A stretch of 64,000 nt of DNA from Tilletiopsis washingtonensis (taxonomy: Eukaryota; Basidiomycota; Exobasidiomycetes; Entylomatales): positions 840,610 to 904,609 of the forward strand of contig NW_020312003.1 of NCBI RefSeq assembly GCF_003144115.1, in the 5' to 3' direction. The position numbers were made by a program, and so were the translations under genes. Of this stretch, positions 44,113-55,700 are shown one piece after another. The notes under the pieces are model-generated. The model was not told where the DNA came from, did not search any database, and was given only the letters and a program-made list of their open reading frames with translations. Numbering within the stretch: position 1 is the stretch's first letter; every line of letters starts with the position of its first letter.

Positions 44113-47100
44113 TCAGCGGAACATGCCGCGCAGCCAGCCCGTCGCCACGAGCTCGGCGTTCTCGAGGCGCAGCAGCTGCACACCCTCGCCGGCGCCCGCG
44201 TCGGCGTCGCGCAGCACGCGGTTCGCCTCGAACGGCCGCACCTCGTCGCTAACCGTGCCGATGGTGACGTGCGGCGTCCAGGCGCCGTCGGCGTCGCCGC
44301 GCGGCCCGCGCTGCAGCGTGTCAAAGTCGCGCAGCTCGCCGCTCTCGACGTGGCCGACGCCAAACGTCATGACGCGCCCGTCCCAGGCGATGCGGTCGAG
44401 GTGGATGGCAAACTGCGCCTCGGCGGCGCCGGGCGCGCACAGCGCCGCGTAGCGCTCCCACTTGGCCTGCGCGTGCTGCTGCTCGGGCGTCGGCTGCAGC
44501 GGCGCCTCGGGCGCGTCCTCGCTCGGCTTGCACAGCTCCATGTGGTGCACGAGCGTGACGTGCGGGCTCTTGTTGATGCGCCCGTCGCGCGAGAGGCGCT
44601 GCAGAAAGTCGCGCGCCTCGGCGTGCGCCGGCGAGTCGGCGGCGCGGGCGCGCAGGATGGGCGCCAGGGCGGCGAACGGGTCGACCTCGACGGTGAGGCC
44701 GTAGTAGCGCGCGCCCTTGACAGTCGTGGCGCTCTCGGCCTCGCCTTCCGCGGGCGCTGCATCCTTGCCCTTGCGCGTGACTGGTGCCTTGTATGCGTGC
44801 GCATGTGCGAGCGCCGCCGCGAGCGCCTCGTCGCGCGGCCGCTCGCAGCCGAGCAGCGGCACGAGCGCGTCGACGGCCTTGGCCAGGTTGTCCCCTTCGC
44901 TGGCCTGCACGTCGAGGCGCACGACGTCGTCGAAGCGCTCGTCGGCCGCGCCCTCGGTGCCCTCGCCCTTGCCGCCAGTCTGAAACGGCTGCACCTCCTC
45001 GAGGAAGCGCCACAGGATCACCTCGTGCTCCTTGGTGCCTGACGCGCCCTTGGCGTCGGCGCGCAGCGACTGGTGGTTCCGGCCGCGCGCCAGGATGCGC
45101 TGCGAGCACACGCGGTGCAGCGTGTTGAGAGGTACCGTCTCGAGCGCATAGGCCAGCGCGACAAGCCGCACGCGCGGCGCAGACGCTGGCTTGGCTTGCT
45201 CGGCGTCGGGCTTGCTCTTGGCCTTGGCGGCGGCGATCTGCAGCGCGCGCGTCTCAAACTTGCGTGCCTCGTCGACGAGCTCGGTGCGATGCCGGAAGCA
45301 GTGATTGTTGCGGTCGGCGATGACGGTCGTGCTGCTGCCGAGCGCCTTGCCGATGGCGCGGATGAAGGCGGGCCCGGCCTTCTTGCCGGTCACGTCGTCG
45401 GCCTGCTGGTGCAGCACATCGGGAAAGAGGTGCGCCAGCGCCAGGGACAGCACCGTCTTGCCGCAGCCGGGCACGCCGACGGGCACGACGAGGGTGTGCG
45501 TGAAGGGATCGCTGCGCGGCCGCTCTGCCACGGTGCCGCCGACGGCGAGCAGCTCCTGCCGGCCCTCCTCGGTCTGCAGCCACTCGAGGTAGCGCTCGCG
45601 CAGCGCAATGATGCCGCGCCCGCTGTCGAAGTGCGCAAAGAGTGCGGGCTCCGGCCGGACGCGCCCGTCTGGCGAGCCGTACACGCGCGCGTGCACCCAG
45701 TGCACGTACACCTTTGTCTCGGGCCGCGAGGAGCGCGGCTTGACTGGCGGCGGTGGCGGCGGCAGTGCGGCTCCTGAGCCTGCTGCGGGCTTGGCGATCT
45801 CGCCGGCCGCCTTGCGCTTGGCATCGTCTGCGCGGTGCGCCGCCTTCGCCAGCTTTTTGGCCGCGTTCTTGCTCAGCTTCTCGGCTGGCGGTGCATCGGC
45901 AGACGCGGCCTGCTGCGGCGGCGTTTCTGACTCGGCACTCTTAGGCGGCAGGGCTGGCTCTGCTGGCTTGACGGCTGGCGCAGCTTCGCGCTGCGCCTCG
46001 CTGGCCTTGGCTGCGCCAGCGCGGGCCTGCTGGCGCTCGCGTGCGGCCTGCACTTGCTCCTTCCACGCCTTGTGCTCCGCAAGCGTCGTGCGCGTGAGCT
46101 CGCGCCAGTCGCGGTACATCAGGTACGGCTCCTCGTACTTGACCTTGAAGAACCAGTCCTGCCCGGGCCCGTACGGCGGGCGTGCTGTGGAGCTCGAGGC
46201 CGCCGGCGCCCTGTCGGCGTCGACCGCGGGCATCCTGGTGCGCACGACGAAGCCCTCGATGGCCTCGCCTTCCCACGCGCCCGTCTCGCCGACGGCGTCG
46301 GTGAAGGCCTGCAGCGCGCGCAGATCGGCAAAGGAGCGCCAGCGCGGCGGCAGGAAGCCCCACGCGGCGGCGAATTTGGCGACATCCTCGACGGGCGCCG
46401 TGCGGAAGGCGACGGTGTTGCTGTTCAGGCCGTGCAGGTGCAGGCCGCTGCGTGCCGCCGAGTACGCCAGCACGTGCTCCTCGAAGGAGTCGTCGCACAG
46501 CTGCGGCGGGAGTCAGCGCATGTGCTGCACACGAGCCTCGCGCGCCTCACCTCGGCGACGGCCGTCATGTTGCGCGCATACAGCTCGGCGGCGAGCGCCT
46601 CGCGCGTGCGCCCGGCGGCGGCGAGGTGGCGCGCCAGCCACGCCTCGCCGACCTGCGCGTGGCTGCGCTCCGTGTCGGGGCGTGCGCCGAGCGAGTGCTT
46701 CGAGCAGACGACGAGCGAGCGCGCGTCGACTGCGGCGATGAAGATGATGCAGCCGTTCTCCTTGAACGTAGCCACGTATGGCGGCGCGCTGTGCGCCGCG
46801 ATCGCCTCGGGCTGGGCACAGTGAGCTGCTGATGTCTGCAAAGAGGTAACGTCCCACTCACGCGTGTCCACGGCAGCTCGCCGACGTTGAAGAACTTGTC
46901 GTAGCCGCGTACGACGATGCGTGCCGGCCCGGCCGGTGCTGGCCCGTCTGCGCTGCCATCGCCTGCGCCATCGCCTGCACCACCAGCCGCACTCTCGGCC
47001 CCGCCCTCTGCCACGCCTCCAGCGGTGAACAGCCCGCGCGCCAGCGTCGGCAGCTCGTCGTCGGCCGCGACGCCGATGCGCTGAGCCTTGCGGTAGGCAA

Positions 47101-47257
47101 ACTCGGCGACGCGCCACGAGGTGAGGCGCAGCGGCGCATCGGCGGCGACGTCGAAGTCGGTGCCGCGCACGAGCGGCTTGGCGGGCGCGGCGGCGGCGCG
47201 GCGCAGCGCTGTGAGCAGCGCGGCGGGTGCGACGTCGGCCGGCGGCTCGCTGGGCAT
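44113..47257 (-). CDS. TRL1: Fungal tRNA ligase Trl1
   Basis: Three minus-strand exons, 47257-46862, 46811-46551 and 46500-44113, encode 1014 aa. All three catalytic modules are visible. The ligase module has the nucleotidyl-lysine motif TFKENGCIIF (KxxG). The kinase module has the P-loop VPVGVPGCGKT. The cyclic phosphodiesterase module has its two HxT motifs, PHVTLVHH and PHVTIGTV. Between ligase and kinase lies an Ala/Lys/Pro-rich linker. The enzyme heals and seals tRNA halves after intron removal and splices the HAC1/XBP1-type mRNA in the unfolded protein response. It is fitting that the only tRNA gene in the window contains an intron. Both introns are 50 nt. Confidence 0.95.
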
Positions 47258-48456
47258 GGCTTGGGGATGGGGAGTGAGGGGCGAAGGCAGGCGGCGGCGA
47301 GGTGCGCTTTGGCCAGTGACATTTTGGCGCGCGCCCGGCACTCGGGACTTGCCGTCGCGTCGCCAGATCTTCCTGCGCGCCCACCGCACGTCGTCCTCCT
47401 TCGCGCACGCCGCGCCCGAGATCAGGCGCTGGCCCGATGATGTCTATAGACTGCTAGGCCCACTCTCGCTGCACGCTTTACAGGTCATGGGTCTGGGCCA
47501 GCGGTGCGGTGGGCGTGGGCGCGTCACGTGCGGCGCCCTGCCGCCCTCCGCTCCAGCCGCGCCGTGACGTCAGGCCGGCGGCCCTATGGCCGGCGCGCCT
47601 CCTCGCCGCGCTCCGAGGTTCCGAGAGTGCCTTCGAGGCTTCATTTCGCCATGAGTGCTTGAGCAAGCGTCTACGTTGCTGCGCTGGCTTGTGCGGCGAT
47701 GCTGCGGCTGGGTGCTGCGGCTGCGCTGCCTCCATCTTTGCGTGCTTGTCGCTGGACGTGCGGCTCGCTCGCTGTGGCTTGCTCGGACGCCGGTGGCCGC
47801 TTTTGGGCGCCGGCGTGCAGCGCGCCGCCGCGGGGCCCGCGCCTTGCCTGCCGACCATCGCGTTCTAGCGCCGCCGAGCGTGGAGAGCGGCGGCTGCGGC
47901 GGGTCGCTGATGGCTGCTGATGCTCGCATGCTGCGGCCGCCGCTGCCATCTGCGAGCCAGAGTCTGAGCGCTGCGTTCTGCTCAGAGCGTCCTCTCGCTG
48001 CGCTGACTGAAGCGTGAAGCCTGTCGGCAGCTCTCGGCGCTGCGCTGACGGCGAGCGGCGACTCGCACTAGACTGCGGCGCCGGCAGCCGTCTCTCCGCC
48101 TCCACGCCGCGCGCCGGCCGACGGCTGCCGCGAGCCGGGCACGCTGTCCGCACCTCTGAGCCCTCGCTGCGGACCCTGCTGCCGGTCTGCTCTGTTTTGT
48201 GCAGCTTCTGGCTGCCTGCTGTCGGTGCGGCGCTGCCGGTGCGCGATGCGCCCATCGCTGCGCTGCTGGGCGGAGCAGCGTCGCGGCGGCGCTTGTTGCG
48301 CAGCATCCACGCGCGGCGGCGGCGATCGCGGCACGGCGCCAGTGTGCGGTGACGTGCCGCTCTGGCGTGGCCCGCTCGCTCTGCGCTGACCACGGCCGCC
48401 TCCACTGCGCCGCTCCCTGCCTCCGCTCCACCACGGCCCACCCAGCACCCTCCGCC
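47258..48456. other. Divergent intergenic region
   Basis: About 1.2 kb between the divergent starts of TRL1 and the gene at 48457. It is GC-rich and crossed by chance open frames, including the end of a very long antisense frame over the next gene. Immediately before 48457 the sequence is CCACGGCCCACCCAGCACC-like, a usual leader. I see no additional gene. Confidence 0.5.
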
Positions 48457-51400
48457 ATGGCCGCCGCGATTGCCTCGCTGCAGCGCGCGCACCCCAGCGC
48501 CGAGTCGCGCCTGCTCGCCAACCTCATCAAGGCCGAGCGCGCCTACATCCAGCACCTCGCCGCCGCCGTCGGCGCCAGCCAGGTCGCCGCCAGCGCGCTC
48601 AGCGCATGGGGCACCAGCGAGCCGGCGGACATTGCCGACGCCGCCGCGCGCCTCGCCGCGCTCCTCTCGCAGGCCGCCGAGATGCAGCAGACGCACGTCG
48701 CCGCCATCGACGGCTACCGCAGCGCGCTCAAGGACGTGGCCGACCGCGAGCACAGCCTGCGCAGCGTCGTGCGCGACCGCGACATTCTCGTCGGGCGCCT
48801 CATCAAGGCCAGCAAGCAGAGCAGCAGCAGCAAGCGCAGCCCCGAGGAGCGTGCCGAGCGCGTCGCGCACGCGCAGCGCGAGCTCACCGCGTGCGAGGAG
48901 GTGCTGGCGCAGGAGGAGGCCGCGCTCGTCGGCGTCAAGCGCCGCACGTTCAAGGAGGCACTGACGATGCGCTGCAAGACGATGGGCGACGCCGGCGCCG
49001 CCATGGTCGACGCCGCGCGCGACGCCATCCTGCTGCTCAACGACTTTGACGCCAGCAACGCCGCGCCGCACCACGCCGCCGCGCACGGGCGCACCGACAG
49101 CGCCACCAGCTGGAGCTACGGCGCCGGCGACGAGGACGGTGAGTGCCGCGGGATGGGTGACTTGCTGCAGCGGCTGACACGCGCCACAGACTCGCGCCAC
49201 AACCACCCGGCGTTTGAGAACAACTCGGTGACGCCGTCGCAGTCCGCCTCGCAGGTGTACCGCCCAGCGCAGCACGGCGTCGGCAGCTACTCCAACCACT
49301 TTACCGACATTGGCGAGGGCGAGGACGGCGACGCGGCGCCGCGCGCCGCCGACGAGCAGAGCGACGACAGCGACGAGGAGGACTGGCGCCGCATGCACGA
49401 GGACACCGAGGCGCACCAGGGCGGCGGCGCGCGCCTCGCCGCGCTGCCGCCGCCGCACCGCCTCGCCGCCGACGCCGGCACGGCGGGCGCGCCCTTCCTG
49501 CCGCACGCCGCCAACGGTGCGCCGCAGAATGGCTCGTCGCAGTCGCTCGGCGGCCATGGCGCGCGCACGCCGCCGGCGCCCGCACCGCCCAGCAAGGACC
49601 CCAGCCCCACGGCGCCCAAGCAGCAGCAGCAGAAGCAGAAGCGCCCACAGCGCGAGGTCAACCACGTGCCCATGCCCGCCGTGCCCTCGGCGCCGCGCCT
49701 CAACCTCGACGGCACGAACCTCGGCGACGTGCCCAAGGCGCCGCGCCCGTACGTGCGCGGCGGCGACGACTCCTCGTCCGACGAGGCCACGCCGACACGC
49801 GCGCACCGCGGCGGCAGCAGCACGTGGGGCTCGCGCCCGGGCCGCAACGCCTCGGGCGATGCCAGCTCGGACGAGGGGCGCACGGCCAAGGCGCCGTCGC
49901 GTCCCGGCGCCAAGCGCAGCGGCAGCTTCTTTGGCCGCATGAGCAAGCTCTTCCGCACGGACGTGAGCGGCGAGCCGCTGCCAAAGAGCCCCTCGTCGCA
50001 GCAGACCAAGGAGCGCCAGCGCCCGAGCTGGGAGACGCGCACGCCCGCCACGCCCAAGGCCGACAGCGGCGTGTCGCGGCGCCAGTCGCTGCTGCGCCCG
50101 CTGCCCGGCGCGCGCGCTGCGGCGCCCGCCGATGACAGCTCCGACGAGGAGGACCCGGCAAATCTCGTGCGCCATGTCAACCCCGGGCGGCCGCTGTGGC
50201 AGAGCTCGACGCCGTCGGCCGCGAGCGACCTCGGCGGCAGCGCCTCCAAGGCCAGCAAGCGCATGGGCCTCCTGCGCCGGCACAGCGTCACCGTCGGCCC
50301 GCAGAGCCAAAAGGCGCGTGCCGAGGAGGAGGCGCGCATGGCTGCGGCGCGTGCCAGCGTCATCGGCGCAGGACTCGGCGGCACGCCCAGCGCAAGCACG
50401 ACGAACGTCAGCGGCGAGCCCGTCAAGCGCAAGAAGAAGAAGAAGAGCAAGCCGACGGACACGGGCAGCGAGATCGGCACGGCGCCGACGCGCACCGCCG
50501 CATCGAACCGCACGTCCGACTTTATCGTGCCCGGCGCCGTCGGCTCGGGCATCGGGCGCAGCGACAGCATGACGCCGTCGGTGCGCCGCGGAGCCGCTGG
50601 GGCACTCAGCCGCAGCGACTCGACTGCCACGGCCATGTCGACCAAGACGGCCAAGAGCAAGAAGCGCAGCAGCGTCCTGCCCGCCTCGAGCCCCATGGCG
50701 ACGGCGAGCGCGTCGCTCGGCGCCATGAGCCCCAAGGATGCGTCTGGCAAGTACACGACCAGCACGTGGGTCGCGCGCAACCCCGACGAGCAGCAGTCGT
50801 CGCGCCCGGCGAGCGTGGCCAAGACCGCAGCCGAGGTCGCGGCACAGGCGGGCGTGGTGCCGAAGAGCACCGGCGTGCCCACCTCTGCCGGCCCGACACT
50901 GGCCGCCCCGACGGCGCGCCGTGCGGCCGACGTGCCCAAGGACGAGCAAGGCAGCCACGTGCCGCAGCCCAGCCGGACGATGAGCCCGCCGCTCAAGCCG
51001 GCCCTCAAGGCTGCCAGCATCGGGCGCTCGGGCAGCATTTCGAGCGCGACGAGCAACTCGGCGCGGCCGGTCATGCCGCCCGTGGCTACGGCACCGCCGC
51101 TGGCCAGCTCGCTGCTGCAGAGCGCGACGGCAAACGCCACGGCGCAGCGCGAGGCCAGCACTGCTGCGCCGCGGCTGCCTGAGATCGGCGAGCAGCAGGC
51201 GCAGACGCCACGGGCGTCGCGCAGCGTGCTGAGCATCGAGGAGGACAAGCGTTTCGACGGCTCGGGCAGCCTCGGCTTCGGCGACACAACGCCGCCGGCC
51301 GGCGCCTCGGCGGCCACCACGCCGAGCAAGGCGCGCGCAGACGTGCCGCACATCGAGATGCCCAAGTCGGAGCCCTTCCGTGTTGAGCTCGACCCGCAGG

Positions 51401-52323
51401 GCCGCCCGTCGAATCTGCGCCGCGGCTCGGCCACGCCAAGCCTCGGCGAGGTCTTTATGACGCCCGGCGAGGTTGAGGCGTACGACTCGTTCCTGCGCTC
51501 CGCCCCGCCGGAGCCAGAGCCCGCGCCGAGGCCCACAGGACCCACGCGCGCGCCGGGCGTGCATGACGGCCAGCCTACGGGTGTGACGCGCATGACCGTC
51601 GAGCGCAAGCGCCTGATGCCCAGCCGCACGTACTCTGGCGGCATCGGCCCCCAGGACGACAGCAGCTCAGACGAGACGAGCGCGCCCGCCAAGCCTGCTG
51701 CGCCCGCCGCCGCTGCCCCTGCTGCGGCGCCGGCCGCGCCCGCGTCGAACACGAGCCTCAGCGCGCCTGCTGCGCCGGCGGCCAGCGACGTGTCGTTTGA
51801 CGGCAGCGGCGTGGGCCGGCGCAAGAGCGTGCGCATGGCGCCCGACGTCAAGCTGCCGCCGGAGACGCCGCAGCCGCAGCCCGAGATGCACGAGTACCTG
51901 CCGCGCAGCCAGTCGGCCACGGCGCCGGCGCCGGCGCTCTCGAGCCGCATCGCGCCGCCGCCGCCGGCGCCGCCGCGCCTGCCGACCAAGGCGGCCGACT
52001 ACGCGCCCGTCGACATCGGCCGCGAGCGCTCGACGTGGACGTCGCGCATCGGCACGGCGGCCGACGACTCGAGCGACGAGGAGGTCGACGACTACGCGAG
52101 CGCGCGGCGTGCCTTTGGCAGTGCCAGCCGGCACCTCGGCAAGGCGACGGGCGCCATCAAGGCCAAGGTGACGAAGAGCGACGACGCGCCGGCGGCGAGC
52201 CCGGCGAAGAAGAGCAAGAAGAAGAAGACGGGCGAGCAGGTGAACCACGGCTACAACGCGGCCGTGCCGCTGCCGGCGGGCATGCAGGTCGTCGGGCGCA
52301 GCCCGAGCACGAAGCGCAAGTGA
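48457..52323 (+). CDS. Long disordered protein with helical BAR-like N-terminus
   Basis: Two exons, 48457-49138 and 49190-52323, encode 1271 aa. Residues 1-200 are a long helical, charged domain (Asn-Leu-Ile-Lys-Ala-Glu-Arg-Ala-Tyr, Arg-Asp-Arg-Asp-Ile-Leu-Val-Gly-Arg-Leu, Cys-Lys-Thr-Met-Gly) of the kind seen in BAR or I-BAR membrane-curving proteins. After that the chain is low-complexity: Ser/Pro/Ala-rich, with repeated Asp-Asp-Ser-Ser-Asp-Glu acidic patches and basic Arg-Arg-x-Ser sites that look like regulated phospho-sites. No catalytic motif is seen. The 51-nt intron is a multiple of three without a stop, so an unspliced product would simply gain 17 residues. A membrane-cortex or endocytic role is a guess from the N-terminal domain. 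Confidence 0.65.
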   Translation: MAAAIASLQRAHPSAESRLLANLIKAERAYIQHLAAAVGASQVAASALSAWGTSEPADIADAAARLAALLSQAAEMQQTHVAAIDGYRSALKDVADREHSLRSVVRDRDILVGRLIKASKQSSSSKRSPEERAERVAHAQRELTACEEVLAQEEAALVGVKRRTFKEALTMRCKTMGDAGAAMVDAARDAILLLNDFDASNAAPHHAAAHGRTDSATSWSYGAGDEDGECRGMGDLLQRLTRATDSRHNHPAFENNSVTPSQSASQVYRPAQHGVGSYSNHFTDIGEGEDGDAAPRAADEQSDDSDEEDWRRMHEDTEAHQGGGARLAALPPPHRLAADAGTAGAPFLPHAANGAPQNGSSQSLGGHGARTPPAPAPPSKDPSPTAPKQQQQKQKRPQREVNHVPMPAVPSAPRLNLDGTNLGDVPKAPRPYVRGGDDSSSDEATPTRAHRGGSSTWGSRPGRNASGDASSDEGRTAKAPSRPGAKRSGSFFGRMSKLFRTDVSGEPLPKSPSSQQTKERQRPSWETRTPATPKADSGVSRRQSLLRPLPGARAAAPADDSSDEEDPANLVRHVNPGRPLWQSSTPSAASDLGGSASKASKRMGLLRRHSVTVGPQSQKARAEEEARMAAARASVIGAGLGGTPSASTTNVSGEPVKRKKKKKSKPTDTGSEIGTAPTRTAASNRTSDFIVPGAVGSGIGRSDSMTPSVRRGAAGALSRSDSTATAMSTKTAKSKKRSSVLPASSPMATASASLGAMSPKDASGKYTTSTWVARNPDEQQSSRPASVAKTAAEVAAQAGVVPKSTGVPTSAGPTLAAPTARRAADVPKDEQGSHVPQPSRTMSPPLKPALKAASIGRSGSISSATSNSARPVMPPVATAPPLASSLLQSATANATAQREASTAAPRLPEIGEQQAQTPRASRSVLSIEEDKRFDGSGSLGFGDTTPPAGASAATTPSKARADVPHIEMPKSEPFRVELDPQGRPSNLRRGSATPSLGEVFMTPGEVEAYDSFLRSAPPEPEPAPRPTGPTRAPGVHDGQPTGVTRMTVERKRLMPSRTYSGGIGPQDDSSSDETSAPAKPAAPAAAAPAAAPAAPASNTSLSAPAAPAASDVSFDGSGVGRRKSVRMAPDVKLPPETPQPQPEMHEYLPRSQSATAPAPALSSRIAPPPPAPPRLPTKAADYAPVDIGRERSTWTSRIGTAADDSSDEEVDDYASARRAFGSASRHLGKATGAIKAKVTKSDDAPAASPAKKSKKKKTGEQVNHGYNAAVPLPAGMQVVGRSPSTKRK

Positions 52324-52741
52324 GGCGCGCCCTCGCCGCCGTCGTCGTCGTCGATACCCTCTCCCGGCCTCCTAGCCTGCTCCGTCTCCTGCTGCTCCCG
52401 CCTCCCAAGTGCCGGCCCAGCGGGCCGTGCTGGACCCTACCCTTATTTGCCCTACTCCTCCACGCTCCTTTGTGCTCTCTCCTGCCTCTCTTGTAAACTG
52501 CGATGCGATGAATTGCATGCTATCGCTCGTCATCTGCTACCATGCGCACCCCAGGCGAGGCGCAGGACCGGCAGCCAGGAGGAGAGGCTGGCCGAGGAGC
52601 TCGGCTAGGCGCAGCGTGACGCAGCCGCGCGGCCGCGAGATTTTCCTCCCGCACGAGAGACGCGCGCGCCGCCCTCGACTTCTTCCTGCTGCCAGCTGAG
52701 GCCGCGTCGACGCTTCGGTCCCACCACCACCCACACCCAGC
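52324..52741. other. Intergenic region upstream of URB1
   Basis: 418 bp holding the 3' end of the previous transcription unit and the URB1 promoter. It contains pyrimidine-rich stretches (52370-52500) and CCACCACCACCCACACCC just before the URB1 ATG. No other feature was seen. Confidence 0.5.
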
Positions 52742-55700
52742 ATGCCCGTCGCCACCACCTCGGCCGTGCCGCTGCCAGGCGCGTCGAGCGGCAAGCGCAA
52801 GCGCAGCGCCTCGCCGTCGGCCGTGCCGGGCGAGGCGCCCGAGGCGGCGGCGCAGACGGGCGCCGCGCTCGCCGCTGCGCTGCGCACCACGTCGCCCGAC
52901 TCGCTGCGCCTCGCCCTCGCCGCCCTGCGCCGCAGCACGTCGATCGCCACGCACGAGGAGCTGCCGGCGCCGACGGACGCGCGCGTGCGCCTGGCGCAGG
53001 ACTTCGTCGACGCCGGCGGCCTCGGCGGCGCGCTGGTACACGACGCCGGCTGGGGCGCCGTCGCCGGCAGCGCCGCCACGCCCGGCCTCTTCGACGCCTG
53101 GACGCTGGCCGAGCAGCAGGCGCTGCCGGCGCTGCTGCCGCTGCCGCTCTTTGTGCTGGCGCACCTGCTCGCACTGCTCTCGGCGCACCAGCCGACGCAC
53201 GCGCTCGGCGACCGCGTCATTGAGCCGCTGCTGCCGCCCGCCGCCGGCGCCGGCGCCGGGGCGTCGCGCTTCTGGGCCCGCCTGCAGGCCTACCTCGGCA
53301 GCGCCGAGAGCAAGAAGGGCAAGGCGCCGCAGGGTACGGCGGGCAAGGACAGCGGCTCCGAGATGCTCACGCTCGCCACGGTGCGCCTGCTGCTCGAGAT
53401 GAGCTCGTTTGCCGGCGGCAAGTACGCGCGGCGCATCTTCGAGGGCATCGGCTGGAGCATGAAGGTTCGTGTGCTTCGTGCGTTTGCTACTTGCACGAGC
53501 TGACCGTCCGGCCCAGACACTGCCGCGTCTGCTCAACATGCGCCGCCGTGCGCCGAGCGCCAAGGCCAAGGCTGCCGGCCGCCCGGCTGCTCCCGTGACG
53601 CTCTCGCGGCCCGACGTGCGCACGCTCTGGCTGCTCTTCCTGCTCTCCTTTCTGCATGGCTCCTCCTCGCTCAAGCAGTCGCTTCTCGGGCTCGGCCGCG
53701 ACTTTCTGCCGGCCGCGATGAAGGGCCTCTCGCGCGATCCGCCGCAGATTGTGCTGCACGTGCTGCAGTCGCTGCATGAGGGCCTGCTCAGCGAGAATGC
53801 CCGCCTGCCGCGCGCCCGCGTCGTCGGCTTCTTCAACGAGTGGACGTGCAAGGAGATTGTGGCGCTGTACGAGCGCAGCACCGAGCGCGTAGGCATCGTC
53901 GGCAGCGCAGACGAGCCGCTCAGCGTCGCCGACGTGGCGCACCATTTCCTGCTCGCGCTCTGCTCGCATCGCGGCCGCGGCATCTGCTTTGCCGACCGCG
54001 GCTGGTACGGGCGCGCTGATGCGGTAGACGACGTCGAAGACGGCGAGGCAGCTGCCACAATCGGCGAGTCGCAGGCCGCACGCGGGCCGCGCATCCACAA
54101 CAAGATCCTGCTCGGCATCCTGCGCTCGCTCACGCCCACGCGGTCGCTGGCGCAGGGCGAGTTGGCGCTGCAGATCCTTCACGCCTCGCCGGAGCTCGTC
54201 GGACCGTACCTCGATTCGTCGTCTGGCAGCATCTCTGCTTCGTCGCTCGAGCCTCGCGCCGCCTCGAGCGCCTGGCTATGCACGGCGGCGTTCCTTGGTC
54301 GGGCGCTTAGTCTGCCGCTGCCGGACTTTCGCCGTGCGGATGGTGACTCGACTGGCGCAACTGCCTGGCTGGCAGAGCCGCCGCCGCTCGACAGCGTCCT
54401 CTCTGCTCTGCTTCCGTGCCCACTCTCGCGCGGTCTTCTTCAGCGCGGCATCACCCACGCAGACCGCCTGACGCGACATGCCGCGCTCGCAGTGCTCTCT
54501 CGCGTCCTCGACCGGCTCTCGCGCTTCCGAGCGGTGTGCTTAACCGCTGCAGAGCAGATCGGCGAAGGCGCCGAGGCGCACGACCTGGACGACGACGCTT
54601 CTGCCGAGCCGAGCTTCGGCCTCGACGGACACGGCCACTGGACGCGCCGCTGGAAGGAGGTCGAGCGCGAGGCGCGGCGGCGCCTGCCGGATCTGAGCGC
54701 GCTCGTCGGCGGCCTGCAAGCACTAGACGGCCAGAACAAGGGAGAAGCACCAGAAGACGGCGGCGCAACCCAAGAGCAGTCCGGCGCGTCGCCGAGCGAG
54801 CTGCTTCTGACAGAGGCGCATCTCCGCGCCGTGTGGCTGTACCAGACCGTCCTGCCCGGGTCGTCCCTCGACGCCTCACGCCTGGACGTCGGCCGTCTGC
54901 TCGTCAACGACTTCATGGCGCCAGCGACGGACAGCGCGAGCAGCGTCGCTGACAAAGCGGCGGGCATGCGCAATCTGTGCCAGCTGCACGCACTGCGCAT
55001 CGTGGCGCTCACGACTGGCACGAGCGGCGCGGGCGAGGGTGGCTTCGACCTCTTCGCGCGGGCGTCCTCGTCTGCCTCGTCGCGGTCGTACTTCTGTCTG
55101 CTGCTCACGGTCCGCCTCTCGACTGGCCTTGGCCTCGTGCGCGAGGCGTGCGACGACATCTTTGCCGCAGCGCTCGGCAAGAGCGCTCTCTTCGAACACG
55201 ACCCGAATGAGTGGCAGGCGTGGCTGCGTGCTCTGCCACTCGAGGACGCCAGTCCAGCTGGCGAGTCTCTCAGCGAGGAGCAGGCTGCCGTGCTTGTCTT
55301 CCTCGACGAGTGCGTGCAGCGCTGTCTCAAGACGCACTACCGCTATCTGGAGGCTTCACGCCGTCTGCGAGCGGAGCATTCGCAGTCCTCAAGTAGTCTG
55401 ACTGCACGGGACGCGGGCAGTGACGACACGGATCTGGCGGCCAGCCCGCTTCTAAGCACGATTGCAGAGCAGCTCAGCATCCGCCTGCGCAAGGGACTGC
55501 TCGATGCGCCATCCGCCTCTGCGTCCGCACGGGGTCACGCCGAGCGCACGGCCTTGCTGGCGTTTGTCAATCGCCTGATGCTTGGCCTCATCGGCGTCGG
55601 TCGGCCGGCCTCGCCTCTATTGGCGCTGGCTGCTGACCTCCGCGAAGCTGCAGCGGACGACGCGGCAGGCTGTCCGCCGGTCCTCTTCCTCGCTGATGTG

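Noticed and set aside
47671-51564. A 1297-codon open frame on the minus strand
   Set aside because: It lies antisense to the disordered protein gene at 48457-52323, has Arg/Ala/Gly-dominated composition, no motif and no promoter. Long antisense frames are expected in very GC-rich coding DNA with strong third-position bias.
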